Shown here one piece after another: positions 31,036 to 41,060 of a stretch of 64,000 nucleotides of DNA (its first letter is position 1; each line of letters opens with the position of its first letter). The notes beneath the pieces were generated by a model that was not told the origin of the DNA, ran no database searches, and saw only the letters and a list, made by a program, of their open reading frames with translations. Origin of the DNA: Azadirachta indica (lineage: Eukaryota; Streptophyta; Magnoliopsida; Sapindales; Meliaceae); contig CM040447.1 of the NCBI GenBank assembly GCA_022749755.1, positions 2,289,545 through 2,353,544 on the forward strand, read 5' to 3'. The position numbers and the translations under genes are program-made.

Positions 31036-31270
31036 GAAATAGTTTTATCAATGACCTTACCACTTTGGAAAGTAGTGATGGAGTTGGCATTCTCATGCTG
31101 TGTGCCATTTGAGTTAGAATCACTTACATGAAATTGATCCACTGGATTTGGTTGTGGTTGAGCAGGAAATTTACCTTTCTCTTGACTGCACAAAGCTAAG
31201 GTCAATGTTGAAAGTGTATTCTTGATATCATTAATGGCTTGTGATGTTTGATTGTTTATGCTTCTTTGAA
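31036..31270 (-). pseudogene. D gag C-terminal fragment, inverted
   Basis: On the minus strand from about 31262: SINNQTSQAINDIKNTLSTL, ALCSQEKGKFPAQPQPNP, ANSITTFQSGKVIDKTI. This is the gag-to-protease connection of an Athila-like element; C2 reads LPSQPEQAKAVTVLLSGKII at the same place. The forward D frame starts right after it at 31271, so this block has been flipped relative to its neighbour. Confidence 0.78.
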
Positions 31271-32380
31271 AGAGATTGAATCTAAAGAACCATCAAAATT
31301 AGTGAGTGAGGAAAATAATGTTGAACCTAAGATGTGTGTTGTTGAAAAATGCCCTACCCTGCTCGTTTTCCTTAAAGATTGCAACCAATTCAAAAGTTGA
31401 ACCAAAATTTTGAAATTTTTGAACTTTTTACGCAAGTCAAAATTAATATTCCTTTGTTAGATGCAATTAAGCAAGTTCCTTCTTATGTCAAATTTTTAAA
31501 AGATTTATGCATTGTTAAAAGGAAGCTTAATGTTTAAAAGAAAACATTTTTAACTGAGAATGTTAGTTTAATTATCCAACATAACACTTCACCAAAATAT
31601 AAAGATCCTGGTTGTCCCACCATTTCTTGTGTAATTGGAAACTTTAGGATAAACCATGCTTTACTTGATCTTGGTGCAAGTACTAATTTGTTGCCATATT
31701 CAGTGTATGAGCAATTAGGTTTAGGTGAGCTTAAAACTACTTCTACAACACTTCAACTTGCTGATTGTTCTGTGAAAATACCACGAGAAATACTTAAGGA
31801 TGTGTTAGTTCAAGTAGATAAATTTTACTTTCCTGTAGATTTTATTATCTTAGACACATAACCTATTCCTAACTCAAGCACCCTAATTCCTGTCAGATTA
31901 GTACGTCCATTTCTTGCTACATCTATTGTAATAATCAACTGTAAAAATGGAGTTTTAAAATTATCTTTTGGAAATATGACATTGGAAATGAATGTGTTTA
32001 ATATTTGCAAGCAACCTAGTGAAAATGATGACATGCATGAAGTTAGTTATATTGAGGAAGTCGTTCATGACTACTTTAATGTTTCATCTTTTTCTAATCC
32101 TTTGGATGCTTGTTTAAATGGTTACAATGATTTCAATTTTGATGAAAATTTTGAAGTGTCTCATATTTATCCTCTTTTAAAATCTTCTCAGGTTTTGCAA
32201 GTTAATAGATGGAGACCAAAATTTGAAAACTTACCTCAACATACTGATAAACTGATGCCATCGAGTGTTCAACCACCAAAACTTGAATTGAAACGATTAT
32301 CATCTGACCTCAAGTATGCTTTCTTGGGTACTAATGAAAATTTTCCGGTGATAATTTCTTCCAAACTCAGTGCTCTTTAA
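31271..32380 (+). pseudogene. D gag end and protease region (broken)
   Basis: A degenerate frame: KEIESKEPSKLVSEENNVEP, then shifts; from about 31620 CVIGNFRINHALLDLGAST, the retropepsin-type active site (DLGAS), YSVYEQLGLGELKTTSTTL, VDKFYFPVDFIILDT then a stop, VRPFLATSIVIINCKNGVLK. The open stretch 31976-32380 connects protease to RT and ends LKYAFLGTNENFPVIISSKL before a stop. C2 reads MLDVGASINLMSYSIYLQLG and ILLGRPFIATTKTIID at the equivalent places. The stops and shifts rule out function. Confidence 0.8.
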
Positions 32381-33855
32381 GAATGTAAGTTGCTCGAAAT
32401 TCTAAGATTACATAAACATGCCTTAGGATGGACAATAGCTGATATAAAAGGAATTAATCCTTTGATTTACACACATAAGATATATTTAGAAGATAATGCC
32501 AAATCATCTAGACCAATGCAACGTAAGCTAAATCCTAATATGAAAGAGGTAGTGAGAAATGAAGTTCTCAAGTTATTAGATGTAGGGATCATTTATCCTA
32601 TTTCTGATAGCACATGGGTAAGTCCTACATAAGTTGTACCTAAGAAATCTGGAGTTACTGTAGTCAAAAATGAAAATAATGAATTAATTCCAACTAAAAC
32701 AATTACTGGCTGAAGAATGTGCATTGACTAAAGAAACTCAATTCAATGACTAGGAAAGACCATTTCCTGTTACCATTCATAGATCAAATGTTAGAAAGGG
32801 TAGCTGGACATGCATTTTATTGTTTCCTAAATTCTAGGTATAATTAAATTGAAATTGCACCTAAAGACCAAGAAAAGATCACTTTCACTTGTCCGTTTGG
32901 AACTTTTGCATATATAAGAATGCCATTTGGATTGTGTAATGCACCAGCTACATTTCAAAGATGCATGTTTAGTACTTTTAGTGATATGGTTGAACGATTT
33001 CTTGAAGTTTTCATGGATGGTTTTTCTATTTTTGGTGATTCATTTGATGATTGCTTATCTAACTTGGAAAAAGTTTTGATTAGGTGTGAAGAAAAGAATC
33101 TCGTGCTTAATTGGAAAAAATGTCATTTCATGGTCACAAATGGTATTGTGCTTGGTCACATTGTCTCATCAAAAGGAATTGAAGTAAATAAATCTAAAAT
33201 TGAATTAATTGCCAATTTACCCGTTCCTAAGTCTGTCAAAGATGTTAGATCATTTTTAGGACATGCTGGTTTTTATAAGAGATTTATCAAAGACTTTAGT
33301 GTTATATCAAGACCGTTGTGCAATCTCTTGTTAAAAGATGCTCTCTTTGAGTGGACTAAGTCATGTCAAGAAACTTTTGTCAAACTTAAAACTATGCTAA
33401 CATCTGCTCCTATCATGCAGCCTCCAAATTTGACTTTACCTTTAGAAATCATGTGTGATGCTAGCGATTATGCTGTTGGAGCTGTTTTAGGACAACGAAA
33501 GGACAAGAAACCCTATGTGATTTCCTATGCTAGTAAAACCTTAAATAGTGCTCAAATGAATTATCCTACCACTGAAAAGGAATTACTTGCAGTAGTATTT
33601 TCATTAGATAAATTTCAATCTTATCTTGTTGGCTCACCCATTGTGATTTTTAGTGATTATGCATCATTAAAATATCTTCTTTCAAAAAAGGATGCTAAAC
33701 CTAAATTGATTAGATGGATCCTACTACTCCAAGAATTTGATCTCACAATTCAAGACAAAAAAGGAGTACAAAATGTGGTTGCTAATCATTTGTCAAGACT
33801 TATGTTTAAAGAACCGATTGAGACAACACTAATTAATGATAATTTTCCTGATGAG
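32381..33855 (+). pseudogene. D reverse transcriptase and RNase H
   Basis: RT begins LRLHKHALGWTIADIKGINP (32390 on), VGIIYPISDSTWVSPT then a stop (V in C2), VVPKKSGVTVVKNENNELIP, several stops in the RMCID-RKLNSMTRKDHF stretch, then open from 32920: MPFGLCNAPATFQRCMF, LEVFMDGFSIFGDSFDDCL. The FMDD active site is FMDG, so the second catalytic D is lost. RNase H follows with LEIMCDASDYAVGAVLGQR, NYPTTEKELLAVVFSLDKF, VIFSDYASLKYLLSK and VANHLSRL (D of the last motif is N). It ends at a stop at 33856. Confidence 0.87.
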
Positions 33856-33858
33856 TAA

Positions 33859-35174
33859 CTTTTCAATGTTTCTATTTTACCTTGGTTTGCTGATATTGTC
33901 AATTTTCTTGTTATAGATCAAATGCCAAATCATTAGAATGCTCAAAACAAAAAGAAATTTTTAAGGGAGGTACGCAATTTCTTTTGGGATGATCCATATC
34001 TTTTCAAATATTGCCCTGACCAAATTATAAGGAGATGTGTACCTAACAATGAAATTCAAACTATCATTTCTTTTTGTCATTCTAAAGCATGTGGTGGTCA
34101 TTTTTCTTCAAAAAACACTATTGCAAAAATCTTGCAATGTGGATTTTATTGGCCCACTTTATTTAAAGACACACATACATTTTGTAAAACATGTGACCGT
34201 TGTCAAAAATTAGGTGGAATAACTTGTAGAAACATGATGTCATTAAATCCTATTTTAGTAATTGAAATATTTGATTGTTGGGGTATTGATTTTATATGTC
34301 CTTTTCCATCTTCTTTTAGGTATCAATACATTTTAGTTGGAGTTGAGTATGTTTCAAAATGGGTAGAGGCAATTTCTTGCAAAAATAATGATCATAAAAT
34401 TGTTTTGAAATTTTTGAAAGAAAACATGTTTTCAAGATTTGGAGTGCCTCGAGCCATAATAGTTGATGGAGGTTTACACTTTTGTAATAAGCCTTTTGAG
34501 AATTTAATGAAAAAATATGGAATTACACATAAAGTGTCTACCCCTTCTCACCCACAAACAACTGGACAAGTTGAACTTGCCAATAGAGAAATAAAACATT
34601 TTGGAAAAAACGGTAAACCCGAATCGTAAAGATTGGTCTTTAAGACTAACTGATGCACTTTGGGCTTATCGAACTACGTTTAAATCATCACTTGGCATGT
34701 CTCCTTATAAACTTGTTTTTGGAAAGGCTTGTCACCTACTAGTGGAATTGGAACATAAAGCTTTTTGGGCCATTAAAATGCTTAATTTTGACTTAAATTA
34801 AGTAGGATCATTGAGAAAACTCCAAATAGATGAACTCGAAGAAATTAGAAATAAAGTTTATGAGAATTCTAGAATTTACAAAGAGAAAATGAAGGTGTTT
34901 CATGATAAACATATTATTAAAAAATCATTTGAACCTTCACAAAAAGTTCTTTTGTATGATTGAAGATTGCATCTATTTCTTGGCAAACTTCGTTCAAAAT
35001 AGACAGGTCCTTTCATTGTTAAGAAGGTTTACCCACATGACGTTGTTGAGATTGAGACCCCCAAAAATGGTAATGTTTTTAAAGTTAATGGACACCGTTT
35101 AAAGCCATTCTTTGAGAATTTTCCAAGCGAATTAAAGTCTATCACTTTGAATGAACCTGTTTACAACACTGGAT
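33859..35174 (+). pseudogene. D integrase
   Basis: After a short stop-containing link (PWFADIVNFLV) comes VRNFFWDDPYLFKYCPDQII, the zinc region CHSKACGGHFSSKN...CKTCDRCQK (about 34077-34207), the core WGIDFICPFPSS, WVEAISCKNNDHKIVLKFLK, IIVDGGLHFCNKPFENLMKK and [14 protein letters not shown], keeping the D, D, E acids. A frameshift at about 34605 is followed by [20 protein letters not shown] and [19 protein letters not shown]. After a stop at 34799 the C-terminal end reads VYPHDVVEIETPKNGNVFKV and GHRLKPFFENFPSE, stopping at about 35174. Confidence 0.85.
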
Positions 35175-35471
35175 GATTTTTTTTTTGTATATACATTACT
35201 TGTTTTCTTATGTTATTAATTTTATTGATTATATTGTTTGTTTTTAGTTACTTTTCCGGTCAAGTAGTGGATAACGGTACTCCGTGACTCTTCAAGTCGG
35301 TTCTTTCAGTTGCCCAAAATTACTGATACCATTTTTTTTCTCACTTTTTTTTCTGTTCTTTTCTTTTTTTTTATTATGGATGTCATTCTTTTTAAATTGC
35401 AAACATATTTTCCTTCTTTTCCTAAAAATGTTCTACGAAAAATGTAACAAGCTAGGTGTGCAAGATTAAGA
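35175..35471 (+). other. D region between integrase and unknown ORF
   Basis: About 300 bases of T-rich sequence with runs at 35177-35188, 35332-35349 and 35363-35372. Nothing recognisable is coded. Confidence 0.5.
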
Positions 35472-35924
35472 ATGCTTATGCAAAAAGGTATTCTTGAAGA
35501 TGTGCGGTGGATAATTAAAGTAAAAGTACGTTTAGCAGGTGAGTTTTTTGATTCATTTATTTCATACATGTCTGGTTTAGGTAAGAGCTCTTTTGCAAAG
35601 AAACGAAGAGCGAAAAGGTTACAAGTGTGTCACAAATGTGCACGTTCAACCTGTAACAAGCGATATCGTTCTCTAGGGATAGTGTCTACTAATAGAGAAG
35701 ATAAAATTAAATTCATCAAGGATGGACTGAGTAAGGAGTCTTTAGATAATATCTTATGGACTCTTGAGATGCATCCTAATAGATATGTGCAACGTGAAAT
35801 TTTCAATTTGTATACATTATTTCAAAAAGAACGTGATCGTTATAGTCTTGGAAATCTAACTTTAAAAGACCCTATTTGCCAATTTGTAAGAAAATTGGAT
35901 GGGAAGCCAATCCTCGACCCATAG
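35472..35924 (+). CDS. Unknown 150-residue ORF in the D 3' region
   Basis: Open from MLMQKGILEDVRWIIKVKV to GKPILDP. Centre: KKRRAKRLQVCHKCARSTCN, a Cys-rich basic stretch (CX2CX4C) that could bind metal or nucleic acid, but a fourth ligand is not obvious. The rest (LSKESLDNILWTLEMHPNRY, IFNLYTLFQKERDRYSLGNL) looks helical and charged. No signal peptide or membrane segment is evident, so it is not like the env-type ORFs some Athila elements carry at this place. I do not recognise the family. C2 has no counterpart between integrase and its purine-rich motif. It is the only uninterrupted frame in this part of D. Confidence 0.45.
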   Translation: MLMQKGILEDVRWIIKVKVRLAGEFFDSFISYMSGLGKSSFAKKRRAKRLQVCHKCARSTCNKRYRSLGIVSTNREDKIKFIKDGLSKESLDNILWTLEMHPNRYVQREIFNLYTLFQKERDRYSLGNLTLKDPICQFVRKLDGKPILDP

Positions 35925-36135
35925 AGGGCGTTTAAGCCGTTACTGGATGTAAAATCAGAGGAAGATATGAGCCACAATCACAACTATCTATAAATATTTA
36001 CTTTTAGTTGTCATTGTTGAAATTTTTATGTTTTAAATTTCTATATTAACTATTATCTTTGACATTTTTAAATGTTAACTTTTATGACAACAATTGGCTT
36101 ACCTCTATTGGTTTCGTTAATGCATTCTCTTTAAG

Positions 36136-36839
36136 TTGTATAAATGCAAGACCTTACTTCTTTATTTTCATACAAAATTAGAATCACTGACAAGAGTAAA
36201 AGACTGCAAAAAAATAGAAAGAGCTTCTATTCATCAATTTAAAACTATTTGTGTTTTTTGTGGGTCAAGCTCTGGGAAAGGTGAAGAGTTTGTAAAAGCA
36301 GCGGACAACCTGGGTCGAGTTTTATCTGAGCGAAAACTGAACTTAGTGTATGGAGGAGTTAGCCTTGGGTTAATAGGATGTGTGTCAACTGCCGCACATA
36401 TAGGAGGAAGTAAAGTCATAGGTATCATACCAAAAGTTTTATCTGCAGGTAACATAACTGGCAAAACAGTTGGAGAAGAACTAATGGCCTCAACAATGCA
36501 TAAAAGAATTGCTAAAATGCTTGATTTTGCAGATGCTTTTATTGCCTTACCAGGTAGTTTTGGGACCTTAGAGGAAAATTTTCAAGTTGCATCTTGAGCA
36601 TAACTCACTATTCACCAAAAACCCATAGGATTGTTAAATGTTAATGGTTTCTTTAACAAGTTGTTGTCTTTTCTTGATCATGCTGTAGAACAGAATTTTA
36701 TTTCGCAGATGACTCGTAAACTCCTCATTTCTGCTCCAACTGCTAACGACTTGATTAATCAGTTGCAGAACTTTGTCCATGAACTAGATCCAACAATGAC
36801 ACGATTAGAATGGTCAAGTGAAAGCAGTAAAAACTGAAA
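36136..36839 (+). pseudogene. LOG-like cytokinin riboside 5'-monophosphate phosphoribohydrolase, captured and decayed
   Basis: LOG enzymes release active cytokinin bases from their riboside monophosphates in the cytosol. The 234-codon frame (MYKCKTLLLYFHTKLESLT start) has KTICVFCGSSSGKGEEFVKA, RKLNLVYGGVSLGLIGCVST, KVIGIIPKVLSAGNITGKTV, STMHKRIAKMLDFADAFIAL, PGSFGTLEE (family: PGGxGTxxE; one G is S, E kept), KPIGLLNVNGFFNKLLSFLD and TANDLINQLQNF. Length and order match a whole plant LOG protein. There are no introns, whereas plant LOG genes normally have several, so it came through an RNA copy. Two in-frame stops at 36595-36597 (TGA) and 36601-36603 (TAA) fall where relatives have W and Q/H in the WAQL segment; there is no frameshift. 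It lies inside element D between integrase and 3' LTR. As read it would give only a 153-residue product lacking the C-terminal third. Confidence 0.88.
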
Positions 36840-37740
36840 GTTGGATTTGTCGCTTCATTTGTAACTTTTCTTATCTCTTTTTTCTACTTATTACATTTTG
36901 TTATTTTTGCTTAAGTTTGTTTCAGGTTTTACTTGTGTTTCAATAACTACTGTTTCAGATAATGTTCTCTATACTATACCTCTTTACATTTAAACATTGA
37001 GGACAATGTTGCAGTCTGGTTGGGGGGAGTGTAGTCGACATAAGTAACCATTTTTTTTTATATATACAACTAAAAAAAAAAAAGGATTTAGATTCATAAT
37101 TTGTAAGGATGGTAGAGTAAGGAGTAATCTTATTCCTGAGACACATCTTAGTAGATATGCATTATCATTTGTTTTGATTTTTGAATTTTATAACAAAGAA
37201 TTCATCATTTACTTTCTTTTGAATTGATCAAGTATACGAACTCTCACACCATCATCACATAACAAATTCTGCTCAGATACTCAATCAGTAAAGTATTTAT
37301 AAACCATTTTTCACACACACACTTTGATACATGATTGTGGATGACATATTGGAATTTTACAATATTTGAGCTCTTTAATTTTGTCAAAAATAGCAACTAA
37401 GGGTTAAAAAAATAAAAAAAAATCTCCAAAAAAAAAATGGAGATAGAAATAATCTTTGCCCAAAGAAGTTTACCTTGACAAAATTTAAAAGCAATGTAGT
37501 TTGATTCTAATTAAGTCCCACAACATGTATTAGTTACAAAAGCACAAAAAGAAGGTTTATTAATAATTTGACTGATGAGTATTTGGCACATATATAGTAA
37601 ATTTTTAAATGAGAGTTTGTTTATTTTGAGAAGATGAAAAGGAAAAGAATGATTTTTACTTTGAATATAAGTTCTATAAATCAACTCTAAATGGTATTGC
37701 TTAGATTACTAGGGACTAGTAATAAGCTGGTTGGAGGGCG
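36840..37740 (+). other. D 3' non-coding region with purine-rich motif and PPT
   Basis: 901 bases without a supported gene. AACATTGAGGACAATGTT then GGTTGGGGGGAG (36993-37028) matches a motif in C2 (AACATTGAGGATAATGTTT, GGTTTGGGGG at 59345-59380). An A-rich run is at 37072-37084. The sequence ends GCTGGTTGGAGGGCG just before the LTR, the likely polypurine tract for plus-strand priming. Confidence 0.65.
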
Positions 37741-39157
37741 TGATGAATGTTTAAAAGTATAGGTTTATCAAGAGAAATATTATGATTTACACTTAATAAT
37801 GTCCTTCTATTCCCCAATAATGAAGCATATTCCTTTATATTGAATTGTAAAACATAAACTGAACTAAATAGTCGGTTTTGCGCAGGTTTCATATAATGAG
37901 CGTATCATTCAACCTAAATAATCAATTGATACGATTCTTAAGTTGGACAAATATAAACTCATCATTTCACAACTTTGTAAGCCAAAGGTTGGACCAGTTC
38001 GAGCAATTAATGGGACGAAATTGGGGTTCAACAGAACTCAAGCGCATATTTGAATCAATCCAACATGCTTCTGTATTTGGGCCGTATCTCCTTAAATATG
38101 TAATAAACAATTATATGGTTGGGTGAACTAGAAAGCTGAGAAAGGAATCTAAATTGTTTATGTTTTGTACTTTCTCAAGTTTCAACTGGTCGGTTACCAA
38201 AAAGAGCTATTATTCTAAAAGGGCGGTGGAGAAATGCGACTTGAACATCTCTGCCTATTTTCAACACAACTCACGGTCTAAAATAGAAATAAGGGTGAGG
38301 TATGGACCATTAGAAAGATGAGTCATCCACCTACAACTTTGAAGAAGGATTCTTTACAAAATTTGGTGGTTTTCATGGTCAAAGATATGTTGGAAGTTGG
38401 TAGAGCGTGATTAATTGGAAATTGACAAAATTATGTTCACACATGTGGATTGTCTTTTGTTTTGCCTATATAAAGGAAAATGTGGAAGTGAGGAGACAAA
38501 TTAGTTTTGTTTCCCTTTCTATTTTCTTTTTGTAATTTGAACTTCAATTAAATGATGTATTTTTAATTTCGTAATTAGGGCTAAGAGTGAACTTTTGATG
38601 ATTTTATAATTTTGTTCTTTGATCCTTTTTTTTGTTCTTCATTGTCAATCTTTTTATTGATTGAGTACTATATTTTGCAAGTGATTTTGAATTGTTAGAA
38701 ATCTTGATTCATTGTTAACAAATGGTACATCGAATGCTTGGATGTTTTCTACATATCAAGAATAAGGCAACTTATAATTTTTCACCATCAACTAAAAGGT
38801 AAGTCTTTTGATTTTTTTGTGCTTCAATGTTTTTTTACATCATTCAATTAAGATCGCTTCTTTTGATTCTTAATTGTGTTTTTCTTTAAGAAAAAAAAAA
38901 GGATCAAGAATAAGTTCTATACAAATCATTAAAATGGATCCCTAATGCCCTAATATATAATAATATTAAATTTAAATTTGACAATAAACAAATTTATTTT
39001 ATTTCTTATAATATTTGAATATTTGGACTTGTAATATTTAGACCTTTGGACTTGTGGACTTAATATAACATATTCCCTGTGGACCGACACTCGAACTTCC
39101 GAACTTTATTACTTGAGATAACCTATACTTGAGAGTTACAACCTTTAAGTTGTAGCA
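37741..39157 (+). repeat. D LTR (forward)
   Basis: About 1.42 kb from TGATGAATGTTTAAAAG to TTAAGTTGTAGCA. The right boundary is inferred from the following AGTTTTTGG, which is also the sequence after the C LTRs before their tRNA-Asp PBS. A TATA box (TATATAAAG) is at 38467-38475. The first 1050 bp is repeated in inverted orientation at 39169-40206. The frame at 37878-38126 is not conserved as a protein beyond the inverted copy and is left out. Confidence 0.72.
38467..38475 (+). promoter_or_regulatory. TATA box of the D LTR
   Basis: TATATAAAG in TTTGCCTATATAAAGGAAAATG. The inverted LTR copy has the altered form CATATAGGTAAAAC at about 39488, so its box is damaged. Confidence 0.55.
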
Positions 39158-39168
39158 AGTTTTTGGGT

Positions 39169-40206
39169 TGATAGTGAAAAACTATAAGTTGCCTTGCTCT
39201 TGATATGTAGAAAACATTCAAGCATTCAACGTATCATTTGTTAACAATGAATCAAGGTTTCTAACAATTCAAAATCACTTGCAAAATATAGTATTCAATC
39301 AATAAAAAGATTGACAATGAAGAACAAAACAAAGCATCAAAGCACAAAACTATAAAATCATCAAAAGTTCACTCTTATCCCTAATTACGAAATTAGAAAT
39401 ACATCATTTAATTGAAGTTCAAATTACAAAAAGAAAATAGAAAGGAAAACAAAACTAATCTGTCTCCTCACTTCCACATCTTCCTTCATATAGGTAAAAC
39501 AAAAGACATTTCACATGTGTGAACATAATTTTGTCAATTTCCAATTAATCACGCTCTACCAATTTCCAACATATTTTTGACTATAAAAACCACCAAATTT
39601 CATAAAGCATCCTTCTTCAAAGTTGTAGGTGGATGACTCATCTTTCTAATGGTCTATATCTCACCCTTATTTCTATTTTAGACCGTGAGTTGTGTTGAAA
39701 ATAGGCAGAAATGTTCAAGTCATATTTCTCCACCGCCCTTTTAGAATGATAGCTCTTTTTGGTAACCGACCAATTGAAATTTGAGAAAGTACAAAACATA
39801 AACAATTTAGATCCCTTTCTCAGCTTTCTAGATCACCCAACCATATAATTTTTCATTACATATTTAGAGAGATACAGTCCAAATACAGAAGCATGTTGGG
39901 CTGGTTCAAAAAGATGCGCTTGAGTTCTATTGAAGACCAATTTCGTCCCATTAATTGCTCGAACTGGTCCAACCTTTGGCTTACAAAGTTGTGAAATGAT
40001 GAGTTTATGTTTGTCCAGCCCAAGAATTGTATCAATTGATTATTTGGATTGAATGATACGCTCATTATACGAAACCTACGTAAAACCGACTATTTAGTTA
40101 AATTCAATAGAAAGAAATATGCTTCATTATTGGGGAATAGAAGGACATTATTAAGTTTAAATCATAATATTTCTCTTGATAAACCTACACTTTTAAACAT
40201 TCATCA
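39169..40206 (-). repeat. Inverted partial D LTR
   Basis: 1038 bp matching the first 1050 bp of the forward D LTR in reverse orientation, from TGATAGTGAAAAACTATAAG to ACTTTTAAACATTCATCA. Together with 37741-38790 it forms a large inverted repeat with a spacer of about 380 bp. The right end abuts A4 internal sequence (ATGTAGGTAGC), exactly at the LTR terminus. Confidence 0.87.
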
Positions 40207-41060
40207 ATGTAGGTAGCAATTTGAGGACAAATTCTTTTCAAGAGAGGGAGAATGATACAAAGGAAGTTGTGCAACCACGTAAACAAGAGGAGAACCTCAG
40301 ACATAAAGTTGAAGACACTCAATTACAGCATCTATATATTCGCTAAGCGTGCCGAGTGGACCGATTACAAGAGGTAGAGCCAAGACATTGGAAAATGTCT
40401 TAAATGGACTAATTACGAAGATGTGTGATTCAAATACAATGCAAGATACACGTCTTGAAGAATTAGGCTCAGTGAACACCATTCAAGCGATCAGAGTCCT
40501 AGAAAACTAGTATAAAAATGTTCGAAAATTATAGTCTATTTATGTAATTTTAAGAATCTTAAAATGATGTAATCACTTACATCATACACATTCGACGTCA
40601 TTGCTTACGTCATATATATATGACGTCATTGCTTACGTTTTCATGCTTGAAATTTGTAGGTTTTAAAAGTCATAAAATTTGAACTTATTTTGTCAAATTG
40701 TTAGGTAGGATTGATAGCCTAACTTTTGACATTTTTCCTTTGTACTTGCCTATAAAAAGGCTTTCATTTTTTGAAATGAAACAAGCAATTTTGAGTGTTA
40801 AATTATTTCTTATAAGTTTTTGTTCTTGAACTCTTCAAGTTTAATTTCTTGTAGCGTTCAAAACAACCAAACTTATCATCTAAATTTTTAAGTATTTTTT
40901 TAAGGATTCTTAGTGTGGCGTTTGAGTGAATCATAGTCTTGATTCTTATCTACATAGGTATCGGGTCAAGACTCTATAAACTTGCATTTTGAAAAAATCT
41001 TGGGGTTCTTTACTACATTCGGTGTTGAGTTTCGTCACGATATTGACGAGATTCGTATCA
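40207..41060 (+). repeat. A4 internal 3' end, purine tract and 3' LTR
   Basis: 40207-40252 holds the end of the Pol frame (VGSNLRTNSFQ-like) and the polypurine tract GAGAGGGAGAA. The 3' LTR is 40253-41060 (808 bp). The LTR-encoded Pol tail begins (QPRKQEENLRHKVEDTQLQH) but is broken by a two-base loss at about 40339. CGACGTCA (40593-40600) and TGACGTCA (40621-40628) flank a (TA)n run. The LTR is followed by TCTTA, the second half of the A4 target duplication. Confidence 0.88.

Larger units (their letters stand above)
31271..40206 (+). mobile_element. D: Athila-like element with captured LOG sequence
   Basis: Forward order: gag end/protease, RT, RNase H, integrase (to 35174), an unknown ORF (35472-35924), a LOG homologue (36136-36839), 3' non-coding DNA with a purine tract, LTR (37741-39157) and an inverted partial LTR (39169-40206). 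Integrase motifs and the protease are most like those of C2. The 5' half (LTR, PBS, most of gag) is missing or scattered as inverted pieces at 28969-31270. The LTR has a PPT-like sequence on its left and the first bases of a PBS (AGTTTTTGG) on its right, so it may be the middle LTR of a recombined tandem. Confidence 0.8.
25105..41060 (+). mobile_element. A4: forward family A element inserted in satellite, with nested D/A mosaic
   Basis: 5' LTR 25105-25924, PBS, gag, deleted pol, integrase to 28968; then 11.2 kb of other elements (28969-40206); then the last 46 internal bases with the purine tract (40207-40252) and 3' LTR 40253-41060. The flanks are TCTTG (25100-25104) and TCTTA (41061-41065), a 5-bp target duplication with one change. 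Beyond them the satellite monomer continues in register (CACACG | TTACTCAGC). The two LTRs therefore belong to one insertion. About 75 bp of internal sequence at the nested junction is missing. Confidence 0.88.

Noticed and set aside
35284..35469. Short hydrophobic frame and its antisense near 35.3-35.5 kb
   Set aside because: T-rich low-complexity DNA produces Phe/Leu runs; no support as an env-like gene.
37878..38126. 82-codon frame in the D LTR and its counterpart at 39856-40065
   Set aside because: Similarity between the two is due to the inverted LTR duplication; the copies diverge by frameshift and no protein family is recognised.
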